DNA of 40,185 nucleotides from Flavobacteriaceae bacterium (GTDB lineage Bacteria > Bacteroidota > Bacteroidia > Flavobacteriales > Flavobacteriaceae). Shown here piece after piece: positions 1 to 6,337 of the stretch. The stretch lies in NCBI GenBank assembly GCA_013003555.1, contig JABDIV010000108.1:1-40185 (forward strand), given 5' to 3'. The position numbers were made by a program, and so were the translations under genes. The first letter of the stretch is position 1. Each line of letters opens with the position of its first letter. The notes beneath the pieces were generated by a model. That model made no database searches. It saw only the letters and a program-made list of their open reading frames with translations, and was not told where the DNA came from.

Positions 1-1
1 A

Positions 2-421
2 GGTGTTCCTTTTAAAATTAATTTAAAGGGCCAAATCGATCGAATCGATGATTTTAACGGAACGACTCGTGTAATCGATTATAAAACCGGACAAGTGTCC
101 TCAGATCAGGTCGAAATTGTGGAATGGCCCGATTTGATCTCAGATTATAAAGCCTCGGGTAAAAGCTTCCAGGTTCTCATGTATGCTTTTATGTTAAATT
201 CACTCGGCATGATTGACGACCCAATTGAAGCCGGAATTATATCTATGAGAAATTTAAATTCCGGGTTTTTAAAATTTGCAAAAAAGAACCGAAAGGGACA
301 CGGGGCGATAAAAAATTCAATTATTACAAAAGAGATTTTGAAAAATTTCGAAATTCAACTGTCCGATTTATTAGGTGAAATTCTCGATCCGGAGATCGAC
401 TTTATTGAAAAGGAGATATGA
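2..421 (+). CDS. PD-(D/E)XK nuclease family protein (RecB/AddB-like), 3' part only
   Basis: The reading frame is open from the left edge, so the 5' part lies outside the window; 139 codons are visible. The first residues carry a GQIDRIDDF stretch followed by VIDYKTGQ, which matches the GxxDRxD...xxDYKTG core of RecB-type PD-(D/E)XK nucleases: Asp and Lys are metal/catalytic residues and Gln lies just downstream. The following helix (residues about 48-65, with FQVLMYAFML) resembles the QxxxYA motif of AddB/RecB nuclease domains. In Bacteroidetes such a domain usually ends a large AddB-like protein involved in double-strand break repair, so this is probably its C terminus. The stop overlaps the next start as ATGA, suggesting translational coupling. 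The family is fairly sure from motifs; the exact protein cannot be named without the upstream part. Confidence 0.8.
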   Translation, partial: GVPFKINLKGQIDRIDDFNGTTRVIDYKTGQVSSDQVEIVEWPDLISDYKASGKSFQVLMYAFMLNSLGMIDDPIEAGIISMRNLNSGFLKFAKKNRKGHGAIKNSIITKEILKNFEIQLSDLLGEILDPEIDFIEKEI

Positions 422-1275
422 AACAAATAAAAAACTATGTCCTGGCCGGCCCCCATGGTCGACCGATTGTAACAGACGTCATTCTTCCAGAAAAGACGCT
501 TTCATCGATTCCCATCGTTGTCTTCTGTCATGGATATAAAGGATTCAAGGACTGGGGCGCCTGGAACCAGATGACAATGAACCTGGCGAATAGTGGGTTT
601 TGCATCATAAAGTTCAACTTTTCATTTAATGGTGGCACTGCTGAACAGCCCATTGATTTCCCTGACCTTGAAGCTTTCGCTAATAATAATTATTCAAAAG
701 AACTGGATGATTTAAAGCAGGTTATAGATTGGATTTACGCCGATCCATTATTCGACCATCCGGTTGACAGAACGAATATCTGTGTGATGGGACATAGTCG
801 GGGAGGTGGCATAGCTGCCATCGCTGCTTCTGAGGATGATCGAATCAAACAATTGATAACCTTAGCGGCAGTGAGTGATTTTGAATCGAGATTCGAAATC
901 GGCTCCGAAACCTTTAAAAAATGGGAAGAAAAAGGTGTGAAATATGTCCTTAACGGCAGGACAAAACAGCAAATGCCTCACTATTTTCAGTTTTTTGAAG
1001 ATTTTTTGACACACCGGGACAGATTGAATATTAAACGGGCATTAACGGGTCTGGATAAACCCCATCTCATCATTCATGGTGATGCCGATACGTCGGTTTC
1101 TATCGAAGCAGGGCACGACATGGCTAAATGGAGTAAGCATTCTGAACTTAAAATCATAAAGGGGGCCGATCATGTTTTTGGGAGTTCCCATCCCTGGGGT
1201 AAGGACAGTATCCCAATTCAACTGCAGCAAGTAATAGGTTATGCGGTTGGTTTCTTAAAAACAAATTTGGCATGA
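418..1275 (+). CDS. alpha/beta hydrolase (dienelactone hydrolase-like)
   Basis: This 285-residue cytoplasmic protein has an alpha/beta hydrolase fold. An early oxyanion-type VVFCHGYKG loop lies at about residues 35-43, the nucleophile elbow GHSRGGG has Ser127, the acid region is HGDADTSV at about 220, and the catalytic His is in KGADHVFG near 245. There is no signal peptide or membrane segment. The family includes esterases, dienelactone hydrolases and acyl-peptidases, and the substrate cannot be told from sequence. The start codon overlaps the nuclease stop (ATGA) and the stop overlaps the start of the following transporter (ATGA), so the three genes look translationally coupled. The neighbouring MFS transporter hints at a small imported ester or sugar derivative, but this is inference. 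Confidence 0.85.
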   Translation: MKQIKNYVLAGPHGRPIVTDVILPEKTLSSIPIVVFCHGYKGFKDWGAWNQMTMNLANSGFCIIKFNFSFNGGTAEQPIDFPDLEAFANNNYSKELDDLKQVIDWIYADPLFDHPVDRTNICVMGHSRGGGIAAIAASEDDRIKQLITLAAVSDFESRFEIGSETFKKWEEKGVKYVLNGRTKQQMPHYFQFFEDFLTHRDRLNIKRALTGLDKPHLIIHGDADTSVSIEAGHDMAKWSKHSELKIIKGADHVFGSSHPWGKDSIPIQLQQVIGYAVGFLKTNLA

Positions 1276-2525
1276 ATAAGCAGACATCAAAAAAATACAT
1301 TTCGATAATTCTATTGGTTTTTGCCATATTTTTTGTCATTTCCTTTATCACTAACATTTTAAACTCCATCATGGCTGATGTGAAAGCCAGTTTTGATTTA
1401 AGTTTATTATATACCGGTTTATTACCCTTTTCATTTTTTATCGCTTATGGGGTGATGTCTGTCCCAGCAGGTTTTCTTTCAGAACGATACAGTGATAAGA
1501 AGCTATTGGGTTTGTCATTTTTAATTATTGCACTGGCTTCAATCATCTTTATACTTTTTCCCTCTTACCTGATTTTTGGATTCTCCTTGTTTATTATGGG
1601 ATGCAGCATGGCAGTGTTGCAAGTTATCATTAATCCTCTTTTGAGAATTGCAGGGGGCGAAGCTCATTTCGCATTTAATTCCGTTTTAGCTCAACTGGTC
1701 TTTGGCGGAGCATCTTTTTTGAGTCCGTATTTGTATATGGCTCTCGTCAATAAAAACAATCAACAATCCGTTGCTGAATTACTCAGATCTTTCGTTCCGG
1801 AAAACTTGCCATGGGTCTCCCTGTATATTGTATTTGCCTTAACGGCCGGAGTCATGTTCTTAGTAATTTCATTTGTAAATTATCCCGACTATGCGAAAAA
1901 GGAAGATGAACGATCAGGAGGGATAAGAAATTATATCGATCTGCTTAAGAATAAATGGGCGATTTTGTACTTTCTTGGGATCTTTTGTTATGTCGGAATC
2001 GAACAAGGAATAGGCAATTGGATCTCTCAATTCCTGCTGGAATATCATGGTATGGATGCTCAAACCATCGGGGCAAGCACTGTTTCCAGGTTTTGGGCGA
2101 TGTTAACTATAGGATGTTTACTGGGATTACTTCTGCTAAAATTAATGGATAGTCGCTATGTGCTTATCGGATCAACTTTAGCTACAACAATAGCTTTAAT
2201 CGTTGCTTTAACCGGTTCATCGGAAGTCAGTGTAAAGGCATTTCCATGGATTGGATTTTTCATCTCGGTAATGTGGTCGATCATTTTCTCACTCGGACTA
2301 AATTCGGTTAAATCTCATCATGGGGCGCTTTCAGGGATTCTGTGCACCGGCATTGCAGGAGGAGCTATCATGCCACTTATCGTTGGCGCTATTGGTGATT
2401 CCGTAAATCTTAAAACGGGGCTATTCTTCCTTGCTGTCCCACTTCTTTATATTTTGTCAATTGGCTTCTGGGCAAAACCTCTCGTGAAAAACAAAACGAT
2501 TTCAATAACAAAAAAAGAGTCCTAG
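1272..2525 (+). CDS. MFS transporter (FucP/sugar-permease-like)
   Basis: A 417-residue, strongly hydrophobic protein with about 12 predicted membrane segments and the split 6+6 layout of the major facilitator superfamily. A loop with SERYSDKK follows the second helix, in the place of the A-motif. The first half resembles fucose/glucose permease-type MFS proteins (GFLSERYSDK, GCSMAVLQVIINPLLR), which are proton symporters for sugars in the inner membrane, but the substrate is not determined. It begins four bases inside the end of the hydrolase gene and is the last gene before a long non-coding repeat region. The stop TAG at 2523-2525 is followed within three bases by the first repeat. Confidence 0.8.
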   Translation: MNKQTSKKYISIILLVFAIFFVISFITNILNSIMADVKASFDLSLLYTGLLPFSFFIAYGVMSVPAGFLSERYSDKKLLGLSFLIIALASIIFILFPSYLIFGFSLFIMGCSMAVLQVIINPLLRIAGGEAHFAFNSVLAQLVFGGASFLSPYLYMALVNKNNQQSVAELLRSFVPENLPWVSLYIVFALTAGVMFLVISFVNYPDYAKKEDERSGGIRNYIDLLKNKWAILYFLGIFCYVGIEQGIGNWISQFLLEYHGMDAQTIGASTVSRFWAMLTIGCLLGLLLLKLMDSRYVLIGSTLATTIALIVALTGSSEVSVKAFPWIGFFISVMWSIIFSLGLNSVKSHHGALSGILCTGIAGGAIMPLIVGAIGDSVNLKTGLFFLAVPLLYILSIGFWAKPLVKNKTISITKKES

Positions 2526-2527
2526 CA

Positions 2528-2647
2528 GATTAACTGCGTTGGTCCGCAGTGACGCCGATGCTGCAAACCTGCCTGCCTTTGGCAGGTAAAAATCTCCAGC
2601 TTTTTCAAAGCTGTTAATGTTTTTATTCCCTCCTAACAACGGGAGCG
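2528..2647 (+). repeat. hairpin/terminator repeat, copy 1 (diverged)
   Basis: First of four repeat units downstream of the MFS gene. It starts with the 25-base block GATTAACTGCG...CCGCAGTGA shared by all copies (hairpin ACTGCG/CGCAGT). The middle differs from the other copies: it contains CCTGCC...GGCAGG and a stem CAGCTTT/AAAGCTG. The frame AAAAATC, stem, ATGTTTTTATTCCC, CTAAC is the same. The stem sequence changed while the pairing was kept, which suggests the hairpin itself matters. It may act as the terminator of the upstream operon. Confidence 0.8.
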
Positions 2648-2744
2648 GATTAACTGCGTTGGTCCGCAGTGATTCCATACCTGCAATTAAAAATCCTCAT
2701 GCTTCGCATGAATGTTTTTTTATTCCCTTCTAACCACAGGAGCG
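2648..2744 (+). repeat. hairpin/terminator repeat, copy 2
   Basis: A 97-base unit, almost identical to copies 3 and 4. Order of parts: GATTAACTGCGTTGGTCC with a short stem-loop, a spacer with TTCCATACC, then AAAAATCC, the stem TCATGC-TTC-GCATGA, a run of seven T and ATTCCCTTCTAACCACAG. The A-run/stem/T-run layout is that of an intrinsic terminator. Confidence 0.9.
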
Positions 2745-2842
2745 GATTAACTGCGTTGGTCCGCAGTGATTCCATACCTGCAATTAAAAATCCTCATGCT
2801 TCGCATGAATGTTTTTTTTATTCCCTTCTAACCACAGGAGCG
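2745..2842 (+). repeat. hairpin/terminator repeat, copy 3
   Basis: A 98-base unit. By eye it differs from copy 2 only by one extra T in the T-run, so the duplication is recent or the copies are kept alike. The unit length is not a multiple of three, which argues against a coding repeat. Confidence 0.9.
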
Positions 2843-2931
2843 GATTAACTGCGTTGGTCCGCAGTGATTCCATACCTGCAATTAAAAATCCTCATGCTTC
2901 GCATGAATGTTTTTTTTATTCCCTTCTCTTA
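2843..2931 (+). repeat. hairpin/terminator repeat, copy 4 (3' end changed)
   Basis: Same as copy 3 up to the ATTCCCTTCT segment. It then passes into a separate palindrome ACCAAGC-GA-GCTTGGT (2932-2947), and then into the inverted counterpart GGGAAT plus eight A that belongs to the terminator of tRNA-Ala on the other strand. The array therefore meets the tRNA gene tail-to-tail. Confidence 0.85.
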
Positions 2932-2947
2932 ACCAAGCGAGCTTGGT
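2932..2947. repeat. perfect palindrome between repeat array and tRNA terminator
   Basis: ACCAAGC and GCTTGGT are exact reverse complements around a GA centre. It marks the junction where the plus-strand repeats and the minus-strand tRNA tail meet. Function unknown. Confidence 0.7.
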
Positions 2948-2960
2948 ACGATCCGGGAAT

Positions 2961-2993
2961 AAAAAAAATCCGCACAACCATGTGCGGATTTTT
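2961..2993 (-). terminator. intrinsic terminator of tRNA-Ala
   Basis: Read on the minus strand: AAAAATCCGCACA, a short loop, TGTGCGGATT and then eight T in total before ATTCCC. It lies ten bases beyond the 3' end of the tRNA. The long stem and T-run make a strong factor-independent terminator, probably working in both directions. The final T8-ATTCCC is identical to the end of repeat copies 3 and 4 on the plus strand. Confidence 0.85.
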
Positions 2994-3001
2994 GAGTGAT
3001 G

Positions 3002-3075
3002 TGGAGAAGAGCGGACTCGAACCGCCGACCTCTTGACTGCCAGTCAAGCGCTCTAGCCAACTGAGCTACATCCCC
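3002..3075 (-). tRNA. tRNA-Ala (anticodon GGC)
   Basis: Read on the minus strand the 74 bases fold as a cloverleaf: acceptor GGGGATG/CTTCTCC, D-arm GCTCAGTTGGCTAGAGC, anticodon arm CTTGA-CTGGCAG-TCAAG with GGC at the anticodon, and a T-arm GGCGG-TTCGAGT-CCGCT. The G3:U70 pair is the alanine identity element, and the anticodon reads GCC. CCA is not encoded in full. One pair in the acceptor stem is a U6:U67 mismatch; an A at position 6 would pair perfectly. The 5' end overlaps the last ten bases of the GIY-YIG gene, so the tRNA promoter must lie in or beyond that gene. Confidence 0.95.
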
Positions 3076-3076
3076 A
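3065..3076. repeat. 12-bp direct repeat, tRNA-side copy
   Basis: GCTACATCCCCA, which on the minus strand is the base before the tRNA plus tRNA nucleotides 1-11. It is repeated exactly at 3357-3368, on the far side of the GIY-YIG gene. Confidence 0.9.
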
Positions 3077-3308
3077 GATTATTATTACGCCACCATCTTC
3101 CTGCAGCTGATTTTAAATATTTTTCTCTTACTCGTGCTTCCATTTTTGATTTATACTTTTCAAACCTAACTAATCGCCAAGGTTTATAGGCCTTTGTTGA
3201 TTTAACCTGACCCTCATTGTGATAAGTTAATCTCTGCTCTATATTCTCTGTCATTCCAACGTAATACCTATTGTGTGTTTCACTATAGAGAATATAAATA
3301 TAAACCAC
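3066..3308 (-). CDS. small GIY-YIG nuclease family protein
   Basis: An 80-residue protein covering the whole single GIY-YIG domain (COG2827/UPF0213-like). YIYIL at residues 3-7 stands for the GIY strand, YYVG at 15-18 for YIG, Arg26 and His30 fit the conserved catalytic helix, and Glu57 in the KMEAR segment is the metal-binding glutamate. The family cuts DNA; small members are often linked with mobile introns or repair, and the role here is unknown. The start is GTG at 3306-3308. The frame stays open upstream to the usp gene without an ATG, so the start is uncertain. The TAG stop is made by tRNA nucleotides 8-10 (GGG ATG TAG). The gene sits between two copies of a 12-bp repeat and next to a palindrome. 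Confidence 0.85.
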   Translation of the reverse strand: MVYIYILYSETHNRYYVGMTENIEQRLTYHNEGQVKSTKAYKPWRLVRFEKYKSKMEARVREKYLKSAAGRWWRNNNLGM

Positions 3309-3332
3309 TATGTCAATAATTTTGCGCTCCCT

Positions 3333-3358
3333 GCCCGAATGAACTCGTTCAGGCGGGC
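3333..3358. repeat. interrupted palindrome beside the GIY-YIG gene
   Basis: GCCCG-AA-TGAAC-TC-GTTCA-GG-CGGGC: two paired blocks of five bases with a symmetrical 2x2 internal mismatch and a two-base centre. It lies between the GIY-YIG start and the outer 12-bp direct repeat, overlapping the latter by two bases. It could be the end of a mobile unit, a REP-like element, or a nuclease target. Which of these cannot be said from one copy. Confidence 0.75.
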
Positions 3359-3368
3359 TACATCCCCA
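3357..3368. repeat. 12-bp direct repeat, outer copy
   Basis: Exact copy of GCTACATCCCCA found at the tRNA 5' end (3065-3076), in the same orientation and 292 bases away. It ends two bases from the stop codon of the usp gene. It looks like a target-site duplication made from the tRNA. Confidence 0.9.
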
Positions 3369-3369
3369 T

Positions 3370-4167
3370 TTATTTCATTTCCGGTAACACCAAAACTGGA
3401 ACTTCCGAAATATAAAAATCTTTTTTCAAAATTGTGTTTTTTTCCCAGAGTTTGACAAAAAATCCTCGTTTTCGTCTAACTACCACCAACAGATCTGGAT
3501 TGAACTGCTTAAAATGCTCTAAAGATCCCTGATATGTTGTCGGGTTTTTAGAGATCTTTGTCATTGCCACCATACCGCCCAACTCGTCATTTACATCATG
3601 ATCGCCTTCATTATGATAGGGTGTTTGAACCAACAATAAATTGATTGCAGAATCGAAATGGGCTTGAATAGTTTTTAATAAATTAAGAGTGCCATCTTTT
3701 TTGATAATCGCTGATTTCATCGATAGCATAATCGATTTGAAACCTCTGAAAGTTGAACCCTCAGGGACTATAAGAGCCGGTACATTTATTCGTTTAACTA
3801 TCTTACCAGAAGTCTTCCCCAAATACACCTCTTCACGAATAGAATTAGTCTTGGGCTCGACCATGATCAGATCTATTTTAAGTTTATCACAGATCAGCTC
3901 AATGGTATCAACCAATTTTCCTTTAAAGGCCCGTGCTTCAACTTCAACACCTTCGGTATTGATCTTAGAAATATGTTGTTTTAAAAAGGCCATACTTTCC
4001 TTTTCCAATAGATGATCCACTTTAATTAGTGTTCCTGCTTTTGTGTACACATTAAAAATTTGTACAACATAGAGCTTTGCATTAAATTCTCTCGCGAAGT
4101 CCACTGCATATTGCAAATGACATTCTGCATTCTTCGAAGAACCAACCGGGATCAAAATATTCTTCAT
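3370..4167 (-). CDS. universal stress protein, tandem UspA domains
   Basis: A 265-residue soluble protein with two UspA-like halves. The N-terminal half is typical: MKNILIPVGSS start, HLQYAVDFAREFNAKLYVVQIF, and a nucleotide-binding-like end with KTSGKIVKRINVPALIVPEG (about 115-140). The second half is more diverged and ends with VPVLVLPEMK. Bacteroidetes commonly carry such two-domain proteins near metabolic genes. Usp proteins bind ATP/AMP or act as stress-response regulators; the specific role is not known. It is transcribed towards the GIY-YIG/tRNA region, and read-through from it could help transcribe that tRNA. There is a 56-base divergent gap to the GNAT gene. Confidence 0.85.
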   Translation of the reverse strand: MKNILIPVGSSKNAECHLQYAVDFAREFNAKLYVVQIFNVYTKAGTLIKVDHLLEKESMAFLKQHISKINTEGVEVEARAFKGKLVDTIELICDKLKIDLIMVEPKTNSIREEVYLGKTSGKIVKRINVPALIVPEGSTFRGFKSIMLSMKSAIIKKDGTLNLLKTIQAHFDSAINLLLVQTPYHNEGDHDVNDELGGMVAMTKISKNPTTYQGSLEHFKQFNPDLLVVVRRKRGFFVKLWEKNTILKKDFYISEVPVLVLPEMK

Positions 4168-4223
4168 ATCCTATAATTTAGACCTAACTTTACACAAATA
4201 TTTTGCAAATGTAGTTATTAATA

Positions 4224-4724
4224 ATGATTCGAATTGCTAAGCATCAGGATATTAATGCAATATTAGCTATAACTCAGGCGTGTGCAAAAGAAATGATCAA
4301 AGCCAAAATTTATCAATGGAATGAACATTATCCCGACCGGGCTTCTTTTGAACAGGATATTGAACAAAATGAACTATTCGTTTATGAAATAAAGGGTAGC
4401 GTGATTGGCTGCATTGCTATTTCATCTCTTATGGATGTGGAATATAAGGATGTTGAATGGTTGTCAGAAAGTGGTAATAATATTTATATTCACCGACTGG
4501 CGATCAAACCCGATTTTCAAGGCAAGGGATATGCTCAACAACTCATGCGCTTTGCCGAAAATAAATCCCGAATTGAAAAGCGTCGATCAATAAGGTTGGA
4601 TACTTTTTCGAAAAATATAAGAAACCAGCGGTTCTATGAGCAACGCGGCTATGAGCGTCTCGGGGATGTGTATTTCCACGCGCAAAGCGAGTATCCGTTT
4701 TATTGCTACGAATACCTATTGTAA
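4224..4724 (+). CDS. GNAT family N-acetyltransferase
   Basis: A 166-residue protein with the GNAT acetyl-CoA fold. Motif A is IHRLAIKPDFQGKGYAQQLM (residues about 90-109), including the Q-x-x-G-x-G/A pyrophosphate loop (QGKGYA). It is followed by IRLDTFSKNIRNQRFYEQRGYERLG, the motif B region with the typical N-x-x-x-x-x-F-Y-x-x-x-G-Y/F. The acceptor substrate is unknown. The 3' end lies just before the GTG start of the MATE gene, so the two are probably co-transcribed. Confidence 0.9.
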   Translation: MIRIAKHQDINAILAITQACAKEMIKAKIYQWNEHYPDRASFEQDIEQNELFVYEIKGSVIGCIAISSLMDVEYKDVEWLSESGNNIYIHRLAIKPDFQGKGYAQQLMRFAENKSRIEKRRSIRLDTFSKNIRNQRFYEQRGYERLGDVYFHAQSEYPFYCYEYLL

Positions 4725-4726
4725 AC

Positions 4727-6055
4727 GTGAACATTACTTTAAAAGAGATAAACAGACTTGCCATTCCGGCACTAATTTCAGGTGTCTCTGAGCCCATCTT
4801 ATCCATCACAGATACGGCTGTTGTAGGCAATATTGATATTCATAGTACCGAGTCCTTAGCTGCCGTTGGTATTGTTGGGACATTCATTTCCATGCTTGTC
4901 TGGGTTCTTGGTCAAACGCGAAGCGCTATTTCAGCAATTGTCTCACAATATTTGGGAGCGGACAAAATTGATGAAGTGAAAAATTTACCCGCCCAGGCTA
5001 TCTTTATAATCACATCACTCAGTATTATTATAATCCTTACAACATACCCGTTTGCAGGTCCCATTTTTAAATTATATAACGCCTCAGACCTTATCCTTAA
5101 CTATAGCATTGATTATTATAGAATTCGGGTATTCGGGTTCCCATTTGCCCTATTTACAATTGCTGTTTTTGGAACTTTTCGCGGACTCCAAAACACCTTC
5201 TACCCAATGGTAATTGCTCTTACAGGTACGCTCACCAATATCGTTCTTGACTTTGCCCTGGTTTATGGTATTGCCGGTTTTATAAATCCGATGTATATAG
5301 AAGGCGCGGCCTGGGCCAGTGTCATTGCACAAGTGGTAATGGCGGGTATGGCAGTCTATTTTCTTATCAAGAAGACTCCTATCCCTCTGCGACTTAAATT
5401 TCCCTTCAACAAGGAAATCAAAAGTTTTATCCTCATGATTCTAAATCTATTCGTTAGAACTCTCGCATTGAATGTAACCTTGTATTATGCCAGTGCCTTT
5501 TCAACAAGTTATGGAAAAGAATATATCGCTGCTTATACCATCGCCATAAACCTGTGGTTTCTTGGGGCGTTTATCATTGATGGTTATTCAAGCGCAGGAA
5601 ATATTTTGTCGGGACGACTTTATGGAGCCAAAGATTATAAAAATCTGATCGCTTTAAGTAACAGGCTGATCATATATGGCTTGATCATTGGTGCTATTAT
5701 GGCTGTGATCGGACTTTTAACCTATAAGCCCGTGGGTCAAATCTTCTCAAATGATCCGGCCGTGTTAAAAGAGTTTAATGAGGTTTTCTGGATTGTCTGT
5801 GCCATGCAACCCCTTTGTGCCCTCGCTTTTATTTTTGATGGTATTTATAAGGGTCTGGGGAAAATGCGGCACTTGAGAAATCTGCTTCTTTTTGCAACCT
5901 TTTTGGTGTTCTTACCTGCCTTGTTCGCTCTTGATGCCCAGGGATTAAAATTACACGCTATTTTTATCAGTATGACATTGTGGATATTTGTGCGCGGTTT
6001 TCCTTTAATCATAAAATTCAGGAAAATGTTTATTCCCCTTGCCCAAAAGCAGTAA
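4727..6055 (+). CDS. MATE family efflux transporter (DinF-like)
   Basis: A 442-residue inner membrane protein with about 12 hydrophobic segments. The N terminus NITLKEINRLAIPALISGVSEP with SITDTAVVGN and the later FGTFRGLQNTFYPM are typical of the DinF/NorM branch of MATE exporters, which expel drugs or metabolites with Na+ or H+. I chose GTG at 4727 because homologous MATE N termini begin about there. A TTG at 4703 in the same frame would add eight residues and overlap the GNAT gene. The stop TAA at 6053-6055 is shared with a TAAATTTG promoter-like box for the next gene. Confidence 0.88.
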   Translation: MNITLKEINRLAIPALISGVSEPILSITDTAVVGNIDIHSTESLAAVGIVGTFISMLVWVLGQTRSAISAIVSQYLGADKIDEVKNLPAQAIFIITSLSIIIILTTYPFAGPIFKLYNASDLILNYSIDYYRIRVFGFPFALFTIAVFGTFRGLQNTFYPMVIALTGTLTNIVLDFALVYGIAGFINPMYIEGAAWASVIAQVVMAGMAVYFLIKKTPIPLRLKFPFNKEIKSFILMILNLFVRTLALNVTLYYASAFSTSYGKEYIAAYTIAINLWFLGAFIIDGYSSAGNILSGRLYGAKDYKNLIALSNRLIIYGLIIGAIMAVIGLLTYKPVGQIFSNDPAVLKEFNEVFWIVCAMQPLCALAFIFDGIYKGLGKMRHLRNLLLFATFLVFLPALFALDAQGLKLHAIFISMTLWIFVRGFPLIIKFRKMFIPLAQKQ

Positions 6056-6060
6056 ATTTG
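6053..6060 (+). promoter_or_regulatory. possible -7 box (TAAATTTG) for the small membrane protein
   Basis: TAAATTTG matches the Bacteroidetes -7 consensus TAnnTTTG and lies five bases before the ATG at 6066. A clear -33 TTTG at the expected spacing was not seen. If real, the transcript would start at or next to the ATG, giving a nearly leaderless mRNA. Confidence 0.35.
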
Positions 6061-6065
6061 GCTCA

Positions 6066-6281
6066 ATGAACACAGTTGTTGGCTTGATATCTGCGATCTT
6101 ACTAATATTTCAGCAATCGGAAATCGATGAAAAATTAAATAATGCGCCGGATAACGACTACGCATTAGGTGTGCTTATCGGCTCATTGCTGCCATTTGTC
6201 ATTCTGGTTCTTGCTGCCTATTTGATATTTCGTTCTCACAAGAATAGCAAGACGGATTCTAAATCCGATGAGGTAAATTAA
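6066..6281 (+). CDS. small membrane protein, unknown function
   Basis: A 71-residue product (ATG at 6066; a TTG at 6039 would add nine residues). There is a hydrophobic N-terminal segment (residues 3-14) and a clear membrane helix in the middle (GVLIGSLLPFVILVLAAYLIF, about 36-56). It has a charged, lysine- and serine-rich cytoplasmic tail ending in SKSDEVN. I do not recognise a family. It sits between the MATE gene and the QueD-like gene on the same strand. Confidence 0.55.
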   Translation: MNTVVGLISAILLIFQQSEIDEKLNNAPDNDYALGVLIGSLLPFVILVLAAYLIFRSHKNSKTDSKSDEVN

Positions 6282-6337
6282 ATTTTCGAATTTTTAAGGA
6301 ATGGTCAACTGGATTTGAAAAATAAACTGCACTTTAA

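Noticed and set aside
2528..2931. CRISPR array
   Set aside because: Units of 97-98 bases are nearly identical from end to end with no unique spacers, and no cas genes are near.
2809..3036. A 75-codon open frame through repeat copies 3-4 and the tRNA end
   Set aside because: It runs across terminators, a non-triplet repeat and a tRNA gene on the other strand, so it is not a real gene.
3273..3455. Short plus-strand open frame over the GIY-YIG start and palindrome
   Set aside because: It overlaps two better-supported genes on the other strand and has no recognisable domain.
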